Positions 6,870-15,041 of a stretch of DNA of 33,334 bases are shown here, in pieces; the stretch's first letter is position 1; each line of letters begins with the position of its first letter. Under the pieces are notes generated by a model. The model saw only the letters and a program-made list of their open reading frames with translations. It was not told where the DNA came from and did not search any database. The position numbers and the translations under genes are program-made. The DNA comes from an uncultured Desulfuromonadales bacterium (lineage in GTDB: Bacteria; Desulfobacterota; Desulfuromonadia; Geobacterales; CAIOGM01). The stretch is from positions 1 through 33,334 of the forward strand of contig CAIYUY010000099.1 of the NCBI GenBank assembly GCA_903929485.1, in the 5' to 3' direction.

Positions 6870-9815
6870 TCAAGGGTAGATATGGTCAAGACCGTCAGCG
6901 TAGACCAGGGTGATGGCCGCCGAACCAGTGGCATTCACCGTAATGTTCCCCCCCCCGGTTTTGGTAACGGTCACGGCGCCGATACAGTTGTTATTGATGA
7001 TAATGGCGCCGTTTCCGGGACCGGTCACGGTGACATCCACAGCCGCTCCATTGTTGTTGACTTTGATCGTTTCGTCCCCAGGGCCGGTTATCGTCGTCGT
7101 GACCGCCCCGCCGTTGTTTATGATGACCACCGTCCCGGCGCCGGGTCCGGTTACCGTGGCAGTTGAAACGCCTGTATTATTGGTAATGTCGATAGTTCCG
7201 GTTCCGGGTCCGGTCACCGCGATATTAACCGCCGAACCATGGTTGACGATGCCGACAGTTTCGGTTCCCGGTCCGGTCATGGTAGCAGTCACCGCGCCAT
7301 AGTTGAGCATCCGGAGTGTTCCGGTGTCGGGTCCGGTCAGCGTGGCGACGACCGTCGTACCATAATTGATTATGTCGATTATTCCTGATCCGGTCACCGT
7401 GGTTGCAATCGCCCCGCCGTGATTAATGATGTCGATTGTTCCGGAACCGGTCACCGTAGCCGCCACCGCACCGGCACTGTTAATGACACCGATTTTACCG
7501 TCGCCGGTTATGGTGCCGGCGACAGGAGAACCGCTGTTATCCACATTGACACACCCTTGATCGGGGATTGGAGTCACCAAGTAACCGGTGATTCCGCTCA
7601 CCGTGCCGGGACATCGACGGCCAATGACCATGGAGTAGGATTTTGATACCGTGTTGGCGCAGCCATCGGTTGTGCAGCGGTCTTTTGCTGAAACGAGGAC
7701 AGTATTGAAGGTTCCCAGCGCCAAGGGAGTACCGGTAATCAGTCCCGATGAGCTCATCGTAAGTCCGGCCGGCAGGGTGGTAGCCGGAAGCACCAGGCCG
7801 TTTTGCATAATGTTGGACGAACTCCAGCTCCAGTCGTAGGGTGCGGTTCCTCCCGTGGCTGTCATCTGGGCCGTATAATCAACCCCCACCTTGCCGGCGG
7901 GCAATGACGCCGGAGAAATCGCCGGACGTGGGCATGACCCGAAGGAGTCCAGAATAAAGTTGGAAATATAACCCAGTTGATGGGAGGGGCCGGTGGCCTG
8001 GGTGAAGCCGACTTTGAATTGGTTCATGGCGGCATCCAAGGGAGTGCAGTAGTTGATGTCGGGCGGTGTCACCGTGTCGTTTCCGCTAATATCCTTGTTC
8101 CCCTTGTCGATCCATATTTTTATGAGCGTCGAAGAATCCGACGTGGTGAAGCCGGAACAACCGGCGCTGCCACAACTGCTGCAATCGCTGTTGCAGCGGG
8201 TGATCTCCACCCGCGCCAGGTGATTATCCTTGGTGGCGTTGCATCCGTCCTCCAGCCAGGTGACCCCTTTCCAGGAGCCGTAGCTGCAGCCCGAGTTCGC
8301 ATGCGCGCCGTCGTTGCAGGAGGGATTATCCCCGTAACCATGACTGTTATCCCCATAGGCTCCCCCGAAAAAGCCGAGACTTTGTGACTTGACGACCGCC
8401 AGATGGTTATAATTGCCGGAGGGATCGCCCCGTGATCCGTCGGGATAGATGTCGAATTCCGCGGCTATGCTCCGGCCGGGAAGTCCGCAGTACGCAAGGA
8501 ATTCACCAAATCCGCCGGAACAATCAAGATGGGGATTGGTCACGCTGTCAAAGGTTGTTCCCGTCCCGCAGTAGGAGGTAGGATTGCTCCCCTGCATGAG
8601 CGCCAGGGTGTAGCCGTTGCCGTATGCCGTGCTGTCGCCTGATATCTCCGGCTTGGCAAAACAGAAATTCCAGGAGGCGCGGACGCTTCTCCCCAGTAAC
8701 GGGAAATTGTCGGGATACCAGATACACCCCGCGCTGTTTTCCACGGGGGTGGGGGACGCGGCTGTGGCATAGTCTCCGAACTGAATGAGACCATCACCGG
8801 TCACGGACCAGCTGCCGGGGACGCTGGAGGAGGTCGTCGTGACAACATTTAATTTCCGGTTAGAGACGGGATCACCGGTGTTGATTCCCTGGTTTCCACC
8901 GCCGCAGGCCCCTCCCGTCATAAAATTGAGAAGGTAGATTCTCTCCAGAGTGTTGGCGGTTGGGATTTGATGATCCTGAACGCCGAAGGTAAGCTGCGAC
9001 GTTGTTCCGGCGTCCGGTCCGTTCCCCGTGAGTTGAATGCTGGCATATGTTCCCGCGGAAAATGCAGGGCAGGCAGGAATGGATTCGGTCCCCCCCGTGG
9101 CGATGAGGGAAGAACCGGTAATAGGTAAACCGGCAACACACCATTTGTATTCATTTGAATTAAAAGGGATCCCCCCCGAGGCAAACAGAGACGCCGCATA
9201 GGGAGCGCCGGCGCACCCCCTGGGGAGTTCGTTGTTTAACAGAGCGAGTTTGCCGCCGGTCGCGCCATAACAGCCGATCTTGCTCTTTAACTCTTCAAGA
9301 GGCACCGCCCGGTACAGGTCTGATCGATAGTTTGTCAGATTTTGCGCCGTTGCCCCGCTTACCCCCTTTGTGGGGGGGGTGACAACCTGGCCGTTTACCG
9401 CCGTCTCAATGGTGGCGTCGTCACCACCGCTGATCAGCGCAAAGGCCAAGCAAGCGCCGGAGTCCTGGAGAAACGTGCTCGTTCGGCCGCAGAGAGCTCC
9501 GGGTGACGAAACCGTCAAGGAGTCATCATAAACATAGGCAATTTGCCTCCCCCAGGCATCCAGGGGGGGAGTGCCGCCAAACAGGGTGGCATACTCGTCC
9601 CCCCGGGGCAAACGTCCTTCCCGCGCGGCCCAGGCGGTAATCATTCTTACCTGGTTTTCCATTCCTTTCCTGCTGTCGTTGATCTTGCCGCGAGTAATGA
9701 GGGCGCCGTACATCCGCGCGCCGGAAACAGCCAGCGCGGCGATAAAGATAAAGAGAAAGAGCATGTTCAGGAGCGCCATGCCCCGTTGATTTCGCGCGCG
9801 CGAAGAAATTGACAC
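6870..9815 (-). CDS. Large pilin-like surface protein: L-type-lectin-like, He_PIG and beta-solenoid repeat domains
   Basis: Encodes 981 residues from a GTG at 9813-9815. The N-terminus (RNQRGMALLNMLFLFIFIAA, hydrophobic to about residue 36) resembles a class III-like pilin signal after Gly12 but lacks the FTLIE motif. Residues 37-235 resemble the neighbouring pilin-like protein (CGRTST, EELKSKIGC, NNELP, YKWC). Residues about 335-625 look like a bacterial L-type lectin: GYTLALM, IAAEFDIYPD, NHLAVV, VEITR, IKIWID and VGFTQATG...LGYISNF, plus many Cys. Residues 630-731 match a He_PIG Ig-like domain (PAGLTMSSSGLITGTP). Residues 758-981 are about eleven 19-22-residue repeats of the type INNGGAVTATVTGPGTGTI, expected to form a beta-solenoid. 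It is the last gene of a block with a pilin and a membrane glycosyltransferase, so a pilus-associated adhesin is the likely role. Confidence 0.8.
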   Translation of the reverse strand: MSISSRARNQRGMALLNMLFLFIFIAALAVSGARMYGALITRGKINDSRKGMENQVRMITAWAAREGRLPRGDEYATLFGGTPPLDAWGRQIAYVYDDSLTVSSPGALCGRTSTFLQDSGACLAFALISGGDDATIETAVNGQVVTPPTKGVSGATAQNLTNYRSDLYRAVPLEELKSKIGCYGATGGKLALLNNELPRGCAGAPYAASLFASGGIPFNSNEYKWCVAGLPITGSSLIATGGTESIPACPAFSAGTYASIQLTGNGPDAGTTSQLTFGVQDHQIPTANTLERIYLLNFMTGGACGGGNQGINTGDPVSNRKLNVVTTTSSSVPGSWSVTGDGLIQFGDYATAASPTPVENSAGCIWYPDNFPLLGRSVRASWNFCFAKPEISGDSTAYGNGYTLALMQGSNPTSYCGTGTTFDSVTNPHLDCSGGFGEFLAYCGLPGRSIAAEFDIYPDGSRGDPSGNYNHLAVVKSQSLGFFGGAYGDNSHGYGDNPSCNDGAHANSGCSYGSWKGVTWLEDGCNATKDNHLARVEITRCNSDCSSCGSAGCSGFTTSDSSTLIKIWIDKGNKDISGNDTVTPPDINYCTPLDAAMNQFKVGFTQATGPSHQLGYISNFILDSFGSCPRPAISPASLPAGKVGVDYTAQMTATGGTAPYDWSWSSSNIMQNGLVLPATTLPAGLTMSSSGLITGTPLALGTFNTVLVSAKDRCTTDGCANTVSKSYSMVIGRRCPGTVSGITGYLVTPIPDQGCVNVDNSGSPVAGTITGDGKIGVINSAGAVAATVTGSGTIDIINHGGAIATTVTGSGIIDIINYGTTVVATLTGPDTGTLRMLNYGAVTATMTGPGTETVGIVNHGSAVNIAVTGPGTGTIDITNNTGVSTATVTGPGAGTVVIINNGGAVTTTITGPGDETIKVNNNGAAVDVTVTGPGNGAIIINNNCIGAVTVTKTGGGNITVNATGSAAITLVYADGLDHIYP
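6873..7544 (-). repeat. Coding tandem repeats, about 11 units of 57-66 bp
   Basis: The DNA repeats a CCGGTTCCGGGTCCGGTCACCG-like core every 57-63 bp. Translated units share I-N-N-x-G-x-A-V-x-x-T-V-T-G-P-G-x-G-T-I-D. Early units are 19 residues with TGSG and later units are 20-21 with TGPGxGT, suggesting expansion followed by divergence. Unit number may vary between strains. Confidence 0.9.
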
Positions 9816-9830
9816 GTCGGTTTTCCTGCC

Positions 9831-10850
9831 TCAATTAGGGTTGATAGTCAGTACAAAAAGCTTCCGGACACAGTTGTCACCGGGAGCGCCGGAGCAAGAT
9901 TCCGTGGTAGCCGTGCCGGCTGCGCCGTCACGAGCGAATATGGTCACCTGATAGGAACCGGTGGTGAAATTGCCGAAGGTCGCTTTCTTCTGGAGAGAGA
10001 GTTGCGTCCCTTGAACAAAAGATGCCGCCGGTAACCCCCAACAGGTTCCCGCGCCCTTGATCCCGCCGGCCGGCGTCGTGTCGAACAGGGATAAGCCGGT
10101 TCGTGGCGCAAACTCCAGACACCATGTATAGTTACCACTGCCGGTAAGGGGGACACCGCCATCGGCCGAAATGGTGAAGATGTTTGAGCCCACTGCCGTG
10201 GATTGGGGGATATAGGGCAACTCGTTGTTAACGATCTTCAGCGGAGCCCCCTGGCAGCCGATCTTGCTCCGCAACTCATCCAGGGTGACCCAGGCGACAA
10301 TGTCGTTGGAGCTGTCGGCGTTAATAACCGTGGCTACGGAGAGCCCACCCGAGGTGACGGCGACTCCCCCCATGGTGCTGCTCGTCTTATTGTCGTCACC
10401 CGGGCTGAGGAGCAGATAAGCCACGTTGGTTATGGTCGCTGCGGGATTTTTGGAATCCATGAGGGAGAGGAGGGTGGAGCGGCGACCGCAAATGGTGTCC
10501 TTGGTGGGGGATGTTGTCCCTGTGGGCGCGAGATTGGCGTCATACAGGTAAAGGTAAGGTTGCACCCAGGCGTCGTTGGGAGTTCTTATGGTGTTGCCGA
10601 AACCGGCGCTGTCCGGGGCGATGGGGATAAGGGGAGGAAGCCGGTTATTGGCCGAGGCCCAGGCGGCGATGGCCTGCATGTTGGCCTCCAGGGAATCCCT
10701 GGTCTCGCGCACCCTGGTGGCGCTCATGAGCAGCCCCGTCAGGTTGGAGCCGAGACCGATCACGATCCCCACAATCACCAGCACCATGGCCAGCTCGATG
10801 AGGGTGAACCCCTGGGTGGAAAATTTCTTCCTCTGGGAACGGTCAGCCAT
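9831..10850 (-). CDS. Large type IV pilin-like protein
   Basis: Encodes 339 residues with a canonical class III prepilin signal: a basic 14-residue leader ending QG, then FTLIELAMVLVIVGIVIG with Glu5 present, for cleavage by a prepilin peptidase (not in this window). The roughly 290-residue globular part is much larger than a major pilin. It shares ICGRRSTL, LDELRSKIGC, NNELP and NYTWC segments with the neighbouring 981-residue protein, so the two are paralogous in this domain. Paired cysteines near the C-terminus (ESCSGAPGDNCVRK) may form a disulfide loop. The ATG at 10850 overlaps the end of the glycosyltransferase gene by 8 bp, and the adhesin gene starts 15 bp after its stop, indicating translational coupling. 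A minor or tip pilin role is likely. Confidence 0.85.
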   Translation of the reverse strand: MADRSQRKKFSTQGFTLIELAMVLVIVGIVIGLGSNLTGLLMSATRVRETRDSLEANMQAIAAWASANNRLPPLIPIAPDSAGFGNTIRTPNDAWVQPYLYLYDANLAPTGTTSPTKDTICGRRSTLLSLMDSKNPAATITNVAYLLLSPGDDNKTSSTMGGVAVTSGGLSVATVINADSSNDIVAWVTLDELRSKIGCQGAPLKIVNNELPYIPQSTAVGSNIFTISADGGVPLTGSGNYTWCLEFAPRTGLSLFDTTPAGGIKGAGTCWGLPAASFVQGTQLSLQKKATFGNFTTGSYQVTIFARDGAAGTATTESCSGAPGDNCVRKLFVLTINPN

Positions 10851-12498
10851 GGAGCTCCCTGTTCTCCTGAAAAAGTACTTCCCCCGTACCGCGGGAAAAG
10901 AGGAGCAGCGTCAACGGCAGAGGGGTGCGAAGGGAACCTTTGATCTCATCGTAGGAAATGATCCGCGCCGCCACCCGCTCATCCCCGGTCCGCTGGTACA
11001 GCTCACGGTAGAAGAGCCGCATGGTTTCGTACAGCCGCGGGGTATCTCCCTGTTCGGCTCGCATCTTCCCCTCCACGAAGGGAAACAGCTTCTCGTGCAA
11101 ACCCCGTCGCAGCAGATCTTCAGCCAGGGTCAGATCCTGCTCCGGGACGAACCGGTTGCTTGCCATGGCAAGGGCGATCCGCTGCTCCCTGCGGGCGCCC
11201 GCTTTGTCCCCTTTCGTGGCCAGCGCCAGCATGTAATACTGTCGCGCCCTCACAAACAGGGGGGCCTTCTCCACTGAATCGGCCATGAGAGCCACGTTGC
11301 TCAGCCACAAACCGTTCCGCTCCCAGCAGATGGCTGCCGAAACAAGGATGAGTCCGATGACTGCTGCGCTGGTGGCGCGGCTGGAGATCCGAAACCTCCC
11401 GGTCAGATCGTTCCCCCAGATGATGGCGGCCAGTATCCAGAACGGGAGTGCCGGATAGCCATAGCGCTCGGCATAAGGGGTCCAGGTCACGGCGTTGCTC
11501 ACCACCAGCAGCGCCGGAAGGATCAGGGAGGAGCCGGCCAGGAAAAGAACCGCCGGCAGGTCGCGGCGCCGGGCGCACCAGAGGCAGAGAAGAGCTTCAC
11601 CGATCCCCAGGGGGAGATACCAGGGGCTTATGACGGTAATGGTGAAATTCAAGGGGAGCGGCAGGAGAAATTTTTTAAGATAAAAGCCGGATGCGGCAAT
11701 CATGTCACAAAGGGTATCACCGGGTGCCCCCAAAATGAGCTCCACTGCGTGGGTGATGCGGCGGTCCATGGAGGTGAAAGCGGCTTTTCGCAGCAGCCAG
11801 GCGGCCAGCAGGAAGGCGAGAGTTCCCGCGACTCCCCATGCCGCCCGGCGGATCAGTTTACCCTGCATGCGGGGCGCATTGGTCGTTCCAAGAGAAGCCT
11901 CCCTCCGGGGGGTGAGGAGCCAGGCCGCGGCCAGGGGAAAGGCCAGCGCGGTTTCCTTGGCAAGGACGCCGGGAACAAGAAGCAGCGCCGCCATGACCAG
12001 ATGGCGACGCTTCCCCTTCTCGCGAAAACGGTACAGGAAGATGGCCGACAGTAGAATGAAAAATGTGGCCAGCAGGTCGGTGCGCCCCGATATCCAGGCA
12101 ACGGATTCGTTAACCAGGGGGTGAAGCGCGAACAGCAGGGCTGCGGCGAGAGGGGCGTACCCGCGACGCAAATCGTCGGCCAGGATCCGGAGAGCCAGAA
12201 GATACAGCAGCAGCACGTTGGCCAGGTGGCACAGGATATTGTCCAGGTGGAGCAGGGAGGGGTGCAGGTTCCAGAAGTGTTTCTCCACCCAGAAGGAGAG
12301 CCCGATGAGGGGGCGGTAGTAAACCCCGGAGCCGCCGCCGGGGAAGAATATGCTCGGCAGATCGAAATGCTTGGCTTCCAGCATCCCCTGGATCATCGTC
12401 ATGTCGTCCACCAGCGATATCTCCGCCAGGATGGTGCGATGAAATACGGCCGCAACCACGCAGAAAAGCAGGGTTATATGCAGTAGATGTCGTTTCAT
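10843..12498 (-). CDS. TMTC/PMT-like multispanning membrane glycosyltransferase with C-terminal helical repeats
   Basis: Encodes 551 residues with about 10-11 predicted membrane spans. Features match the bacterial GT-C proteins related to TMTC O-mannosyltransferases: the first luminal/periplasmic loop Asp pair (LVDDMTM, D31-D32), YYRPLIGLSFW, NESVAWISGRTDLL and LAKETALAFPLA. The region after about residue 400 lacks membrane spans and looks like degenerate TPR-type helices (FVRARQYYMLALATKGDKAGARRE). Such enzymes use polyprenyl-phosphate sugars and act on the periplasmic face. Because the downstream pilin-like gene overlaps it by 8 bp, the two pilin-like proteins are the natural candidate substrates, which is inference from context. 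Similar proteins also act in O-antigen or exopolysaccharide assembly. Confidence 0.82.
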   Translation of the reverse strand: MKRHLLHITLLFCVVAAVFHRTILAEISLVDDMTMIQGMLEAKHFDLPSIFFPGGGSGVYYRPLIGLSFWVEKHFWNLHPSLLHLDNILCHLANVLLLYLLALRILADDLRRGYAPLAAALLFALHPLVNESVAWISGRTDLLATFFILLSAIFLYRFREKGKRRHLVMAALLLVPGVLAKETALAFPLAAAWLLTPRREASLGTTNAPRMQGKLIRRAAWGVAGTLAFLLAAWLLRKAAFTSMDRRITHAVELILGAPGDTLCDMIAASGFYLKKFLLPLPLNFTITVISPWYLPLGIGEALLCLWCARRRDLPAVLFLAGSSLILPALLVVSNAVTWTPYAERYGYPALPFWILAAIIWGNDLTGRFRISSRATSAAVIGLILVSAAICWERNGLWLSNVALMADSVEKAPLFVRARQYYMLALATKGDKAGARREQRIALAMASNRFVPEQDLTLAEDLLRRGLHEKLFPFVEGKMRAEQGDTPRLYETMRLFYRELYQRTGDERVAARIISYDEIKGSLRTPLPLTLLLFSRGTGEVLFQENRELHG

Positions 12499-12560
12499 TC
12501 CCCTCGCTCACGGCGTAAGGTGATGTGCACTAAAGACGATACCCTGATAATTAAGGTAGT

Positions 12561-12633
12561 TGTCATTCTGAGCGATAGCGAAGAATCTGCTTCTGTTCTT
12601 ACAAACAGATTTTCACTTCGTTCAGGATAACAG
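12561..12633. repeat. REP-like palindromic element (GTCATTCTGAGCGA...GAATCTG family)
   Basis: The left arm TGTCATTCTGAGCGATAGCG plus AAGAATCTG pairs imperfectly with the right arm CAGATTTTCACTTCGTTCAG plus GATAACA across a short loop. The core GTCATTCTGAGCG...GAAGAATCT is widely dispersed in bacterial intergenic regions. It lies between the mshA terminator and the glycosyltransferase gene. Confidence 0.75.
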
Positions 12634-12693
12634 ACGGGCGGTATATTTTTTGTCCCACGTCACCAGGGGTGGGCGGCGCGGCCTTTGCGTTGC

Positions 12694-12726
12694 GATAAAA
12701 AAAGGGGGCGAATAACCGCCCCCTTT
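12694..12726 (-). terminator. Rho-independent terminator after mshA
   Basis: On the minus strand AAAGGGGGCG, a 6-nt loop and CGCCCCCTTT form a perfect 10-bp stem that runs into seven Ts (12697-12703 region), about 35 bp after the pilin stop. It separates the pilin from the downstream accessory genes. Confidence 0.9.
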
Positions 12727-12759
12727 CCCCTGCGCAAAGTAGCTCAGCTGTTCAACTGC

Positions 12760-13227
12760 TTATCTGAGTCGAACATACATGAAATTATTAGTGGCGTCCT
12801 GCGTTATGTCCCCCGAGGTGAGTGTGCCGTTGTCGTATTTTTTGTCGTAGTTGATGATCTGTTCCGATGTCAAACCCTCAACCTGAAGGCTGCCGAGTCC
12901 GGGGTTTGCAGTCGGCATTGAATATTTAATAACTACGTTTGTGGCGGATACGGTGGGGGCGTCAACGCCGATGTTTGCGACTATCAGGTCGCCAAGGGAG
13001 GTGGGAACGATTCCTTTCTTGTCGTAGTAGGTGTTGTACGCGGCGCGGATGGTATCGATTTCTCCCTTGATCTTCTTGTCGTTGGCGTTGGAGATCAGAT
13101 CACCCCCCTTGACCACCGCTCCGATGATGATGCCGATGATCACCAATACTATTGCCATTCCGATCAGAGTGAACCCTTTGCTGTCGCGAATTCTGGATGT
13201 GAAGGACGTTTTTCCGGGTGAAATCAT
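12760..13227 (-). CDS. mshA: MSHA-type major pilin with Gly at mature position 5
   Basis: Encodes 155 residues. An 18-residue basic leader ends SKG, followed by FTLIGMAIVLVIIGIIIGAV, the hydrophobic alpha1 segment of type IV pilins. It is placed directly after the msh biogenesis genes, has its own AGGAG ribosome site and strong terminator, and is of major-pilin size. After the helix come DLISNANDKKIKGEIDTIRAAYNTYYDKKG and a short beta-rich domain ending NNFMYVRLR; there is no C-terminal disulfide pair. The oddity is Gly at mature +5, where nearly all type IV pilins have Glu, used for subunit alignment. A related gene with Glu5 is present (9831-10850). Whether this pilin assembles is therefore open. 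Confidence 0.88.
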   Translation of the reverse strand: MISPGKTSFTSRIRDSKGFTLIGMAIVLVIIGIIIGAVVKGGDLISNANDKKIKGEIDTIRAAYNTYYDKKGIVPTSLGDLIVANIGVDAPTVSATNVVIKYSMPTANPGLGSLQVEGLTSEQIINYDKKYDNGTLTSGDITQDATNNFMYVRLR

Positions 13228-13369
13228 GCGTTGTACTCCTCTTCAACGGTAAACAGAGCGTAAACTAAATAAAATGGCTTCCGTTAAATAGCGCTCAAAT
13301 AGTGACGAAGTAAAGCTTTAAACAAAGAAATAAAGGTTTATGCAGTAATAATAATTGCATGTTGGTCTA

Positions 13370-14512
13370 TTATTCCATTACGCTAATACGCGTAAACCTT
13401 TCTCTCGCTTCCTTTTTAACCGCCGGGCTCGCGTTCCGGTTCGCCGCTGCCCGGCGGTAGGCGTCGGCGGCCTCGTTTCTGTTCCCCCGGCGCTCGTGGA
13501 TCCTTCCCATCCCCAGCTGTGCGTTGGGCTCCCCAACCGCCGCCGGTTTGGCATAGGTCGCCAGGGCGTCATCGAGCATGCCGCTCCTTTCCTGGAAAAT
13601 GCCCAGATTGACGGCCAAGCTGTTATTGCCGGGGTCGGCGGCGGCGGCGGCGGCAAAGAAGCGGAGCGCCTCCCTGGTTTCCCCCAGGGAGGAATGGGCG
13701 ATGGCGGCGTTGATCATGGCGGGGACGTACTCCTGCTTTTTTTCCAGAGCATGTTCGGCCTGTTGCGCCCCCTCCTGGTACAGTCCCAGGTTATTCAGCA
13801 CGGCGGCGGCGTTGTTCATGATCCGGTAGTTGCCGGGATCAATTTTCAGGGCTCGCTGATAACAGGTAAGCGCCCCGCGCCAGTCACCGGCTTGCTCCGC
13901 CGCTCGGGCGGCGTATAACAGTGCGCCGCTTGCGGCGGTGTCGATCTTGGGCTGGGCTTCGCCACCCTGGGGACTCCGGGCCGGAACTCCCGCTCTGTCC
14001 GCTGCCGACTCCCGGGAGCTATTCACCCTGGAGAGCGTCACCCCGGCCGTCTTCTTCTTCATCGATACCGGTGGCCTCTCATCGGCTCTTTTCGCCGGAA
14101 GCGGAGCCGCTTTTACCGCTGTCCGGGGGGACTCTCCGGGCATGGCGGTTGCGGCAACCGGAACAGGAGCGACGTAAGGGGGGGGCTTGGGCGGAGGGGG
14201 CAACCGCGGGACCGACTGGGGTGGTAACGACAGCCGCGGCGGCTTGCCCCCCTTCAGTCGTCCGGAGAAGATCATGCCCCCTATTCCCAAAAGAACGATC
14301 GCCAGTGACGGAACAGCAATCAGGAGGTATCTCCGGTCACGTTTCGGACGTTGCTCGGATTTATCGCGGACGTTGGGAATAAGAGGAGGTATCCCCTTGT
14401 CCATGGGGGATGCGTCCCCTTTTTCTTTTGCGAGAAGTTGCGCAAGAATACTTGTTCGCTGCTCCGATTTTCTCTTGGGAAAAAACATTTTTTTAAGGAG
14501 TTCATTCAGCAT
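13370..14512 (-). CDS. mshN: MshN-like bitopic protein with Pro-rich linker and TPR repeats
   Basis: Encodes 380 residues. A cytoplasmic basic N-terminus is followed by a transmembrane segment at 62-83, then a Pro-rich periplasmic linker (about 91-125, PPPPKPPPYVAP). About four TPR motifs follow from residue 196 (ALLYAARAAEQAGDWRGALTCYQRALKIDPGN and related repeats). The layout matches MshN, a periplasmic TPR component of MSHA biogenesis thought to help secretin or pilus assembly. It overlaps the end of the lytic transglycosylase gene by 11 bp. It is the last gene of the contiguous biogenesis run, and 142 bp separate it from mshA. Confidence 0.82.
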   Translation of the reverse strand: MLNELLKKMFFPKRKSEQRTSILAQLLAKEKGDASPMDKGIPPLIPNVRDKSEQRPKRDRRYLLIAVPSLAIVLLGIGGMIFSGRLKGGKPPRLSLPPQSVPRLPPPPKPPPYVAPVPVAATAMPGESPRTAVKAAPLPAKRADERPPVSMKKKTAGVTLSRVNSSRESAADRAGVPARSPQGGEAQPKIDTAASGALLYAARAAEQAGDWRGALTCYQRALKIDPGNYRIMNNAAAVLNNLGLYQEGAQQAEHALEKKQEYVPAMINAAIAHSSLGETREALRFFAAAAAADPGNNSLAVNLGIFQERSGMLDDALATYAKPAAVGEPNAQLGMGRIHERRGNRNEAADAYRRAAANRNASPAVKKEARERFTRISVME

Positions 14513-15041
14513 CGGTAATCCGCATTTCGGAAACCATCGGTATGGCGATCTTTCCCCTTGACGCCCGGCCTAAGCCCGCGTCGGCTTGGGTCACGCCGGC
14601 CAGGGGGAGCGAACGGGGTCCGGAGTTGTCCGCCTTTTGCAACTCACGGTAGACCTTCCAGGAATAGCCGGCCCTTTTGGTTCTATTGGTGGCGTTGTAA
14701 CAGCCGATTGCTTCCCAGTTGTTTCCCAGGCGATCCAGGCACTCCCTGAGAATCCGCGCCCCGGTCATGACGTTATGGCAAGGATTGCTCAGCAACTCCC
14801 GGGAATCGGCCCCCAACGGTTTCAACCAGGAGCTGTTGACCTGCATCAGACCGAAATCCATGCTCCCGTTACTGTTCCGGTGGACGGCGGCCGGGTTCAT
14901 GCCCGACTCCACGCCGGCAATGCTTCGCAGAAGCATCGGGCTGATACCGTACGCCCTCCCCGCTTCTTCAAAGCAAAACGGAGAGGCGACAGAGGGGTAA
15001 AGGAGCAGGGTGAGCAGCAGAAGAACAGGAAGCGGCGTCAT
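14502..15041 (-). CDS. Periplasmic lytic transglycosylase (SLT domain)
   Basis: Encodes 179 residues with a signal peptide of about 20 residues ending SVAS. The catalytic Glu45 sits in IAGVESGMNP, followed by SMDFGLMQVN and a later AIGCYN motif, the standard order of the Slt/IagB family of specialised transglycosylases. Four cysteines at conserved spacing could form disulfides. Such enzymes open peptidoglycan locally for pili and secretion machines. It overlaps the ATPase gene upstream by 4 bp (ATGA) and mshN downstream by 11 bp, tying it to pilus assembly rather than general cell-wall turnover. The C-terminal about 40 residues are unconserved-looking and Gly/Ala/Ser-rich. Confidence 0.9.
   Translation of the reverse strand: MTPLPVLLLLTLLLYPSVASPFCFEEAGRAYGISPMLLRSIAGVESGMNPAAVHRNSNGSMDFGLMQVNSSWLKPLGADSRELLSNPCHNVMTGARILRECLDRLGNNWEAIGCYNATNRTKRAGYSWKVYRELQKADNSGPRSLPLAGVTQADAGLGRASRGKIAIPMVSEMRITDAE

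Noticed and set aside
6900-9800. Long plus-strand ORFs opposite the adhesin gene
   Set aside because: They are antisense shadows of a repetitive GC-rich coding region with no family features.
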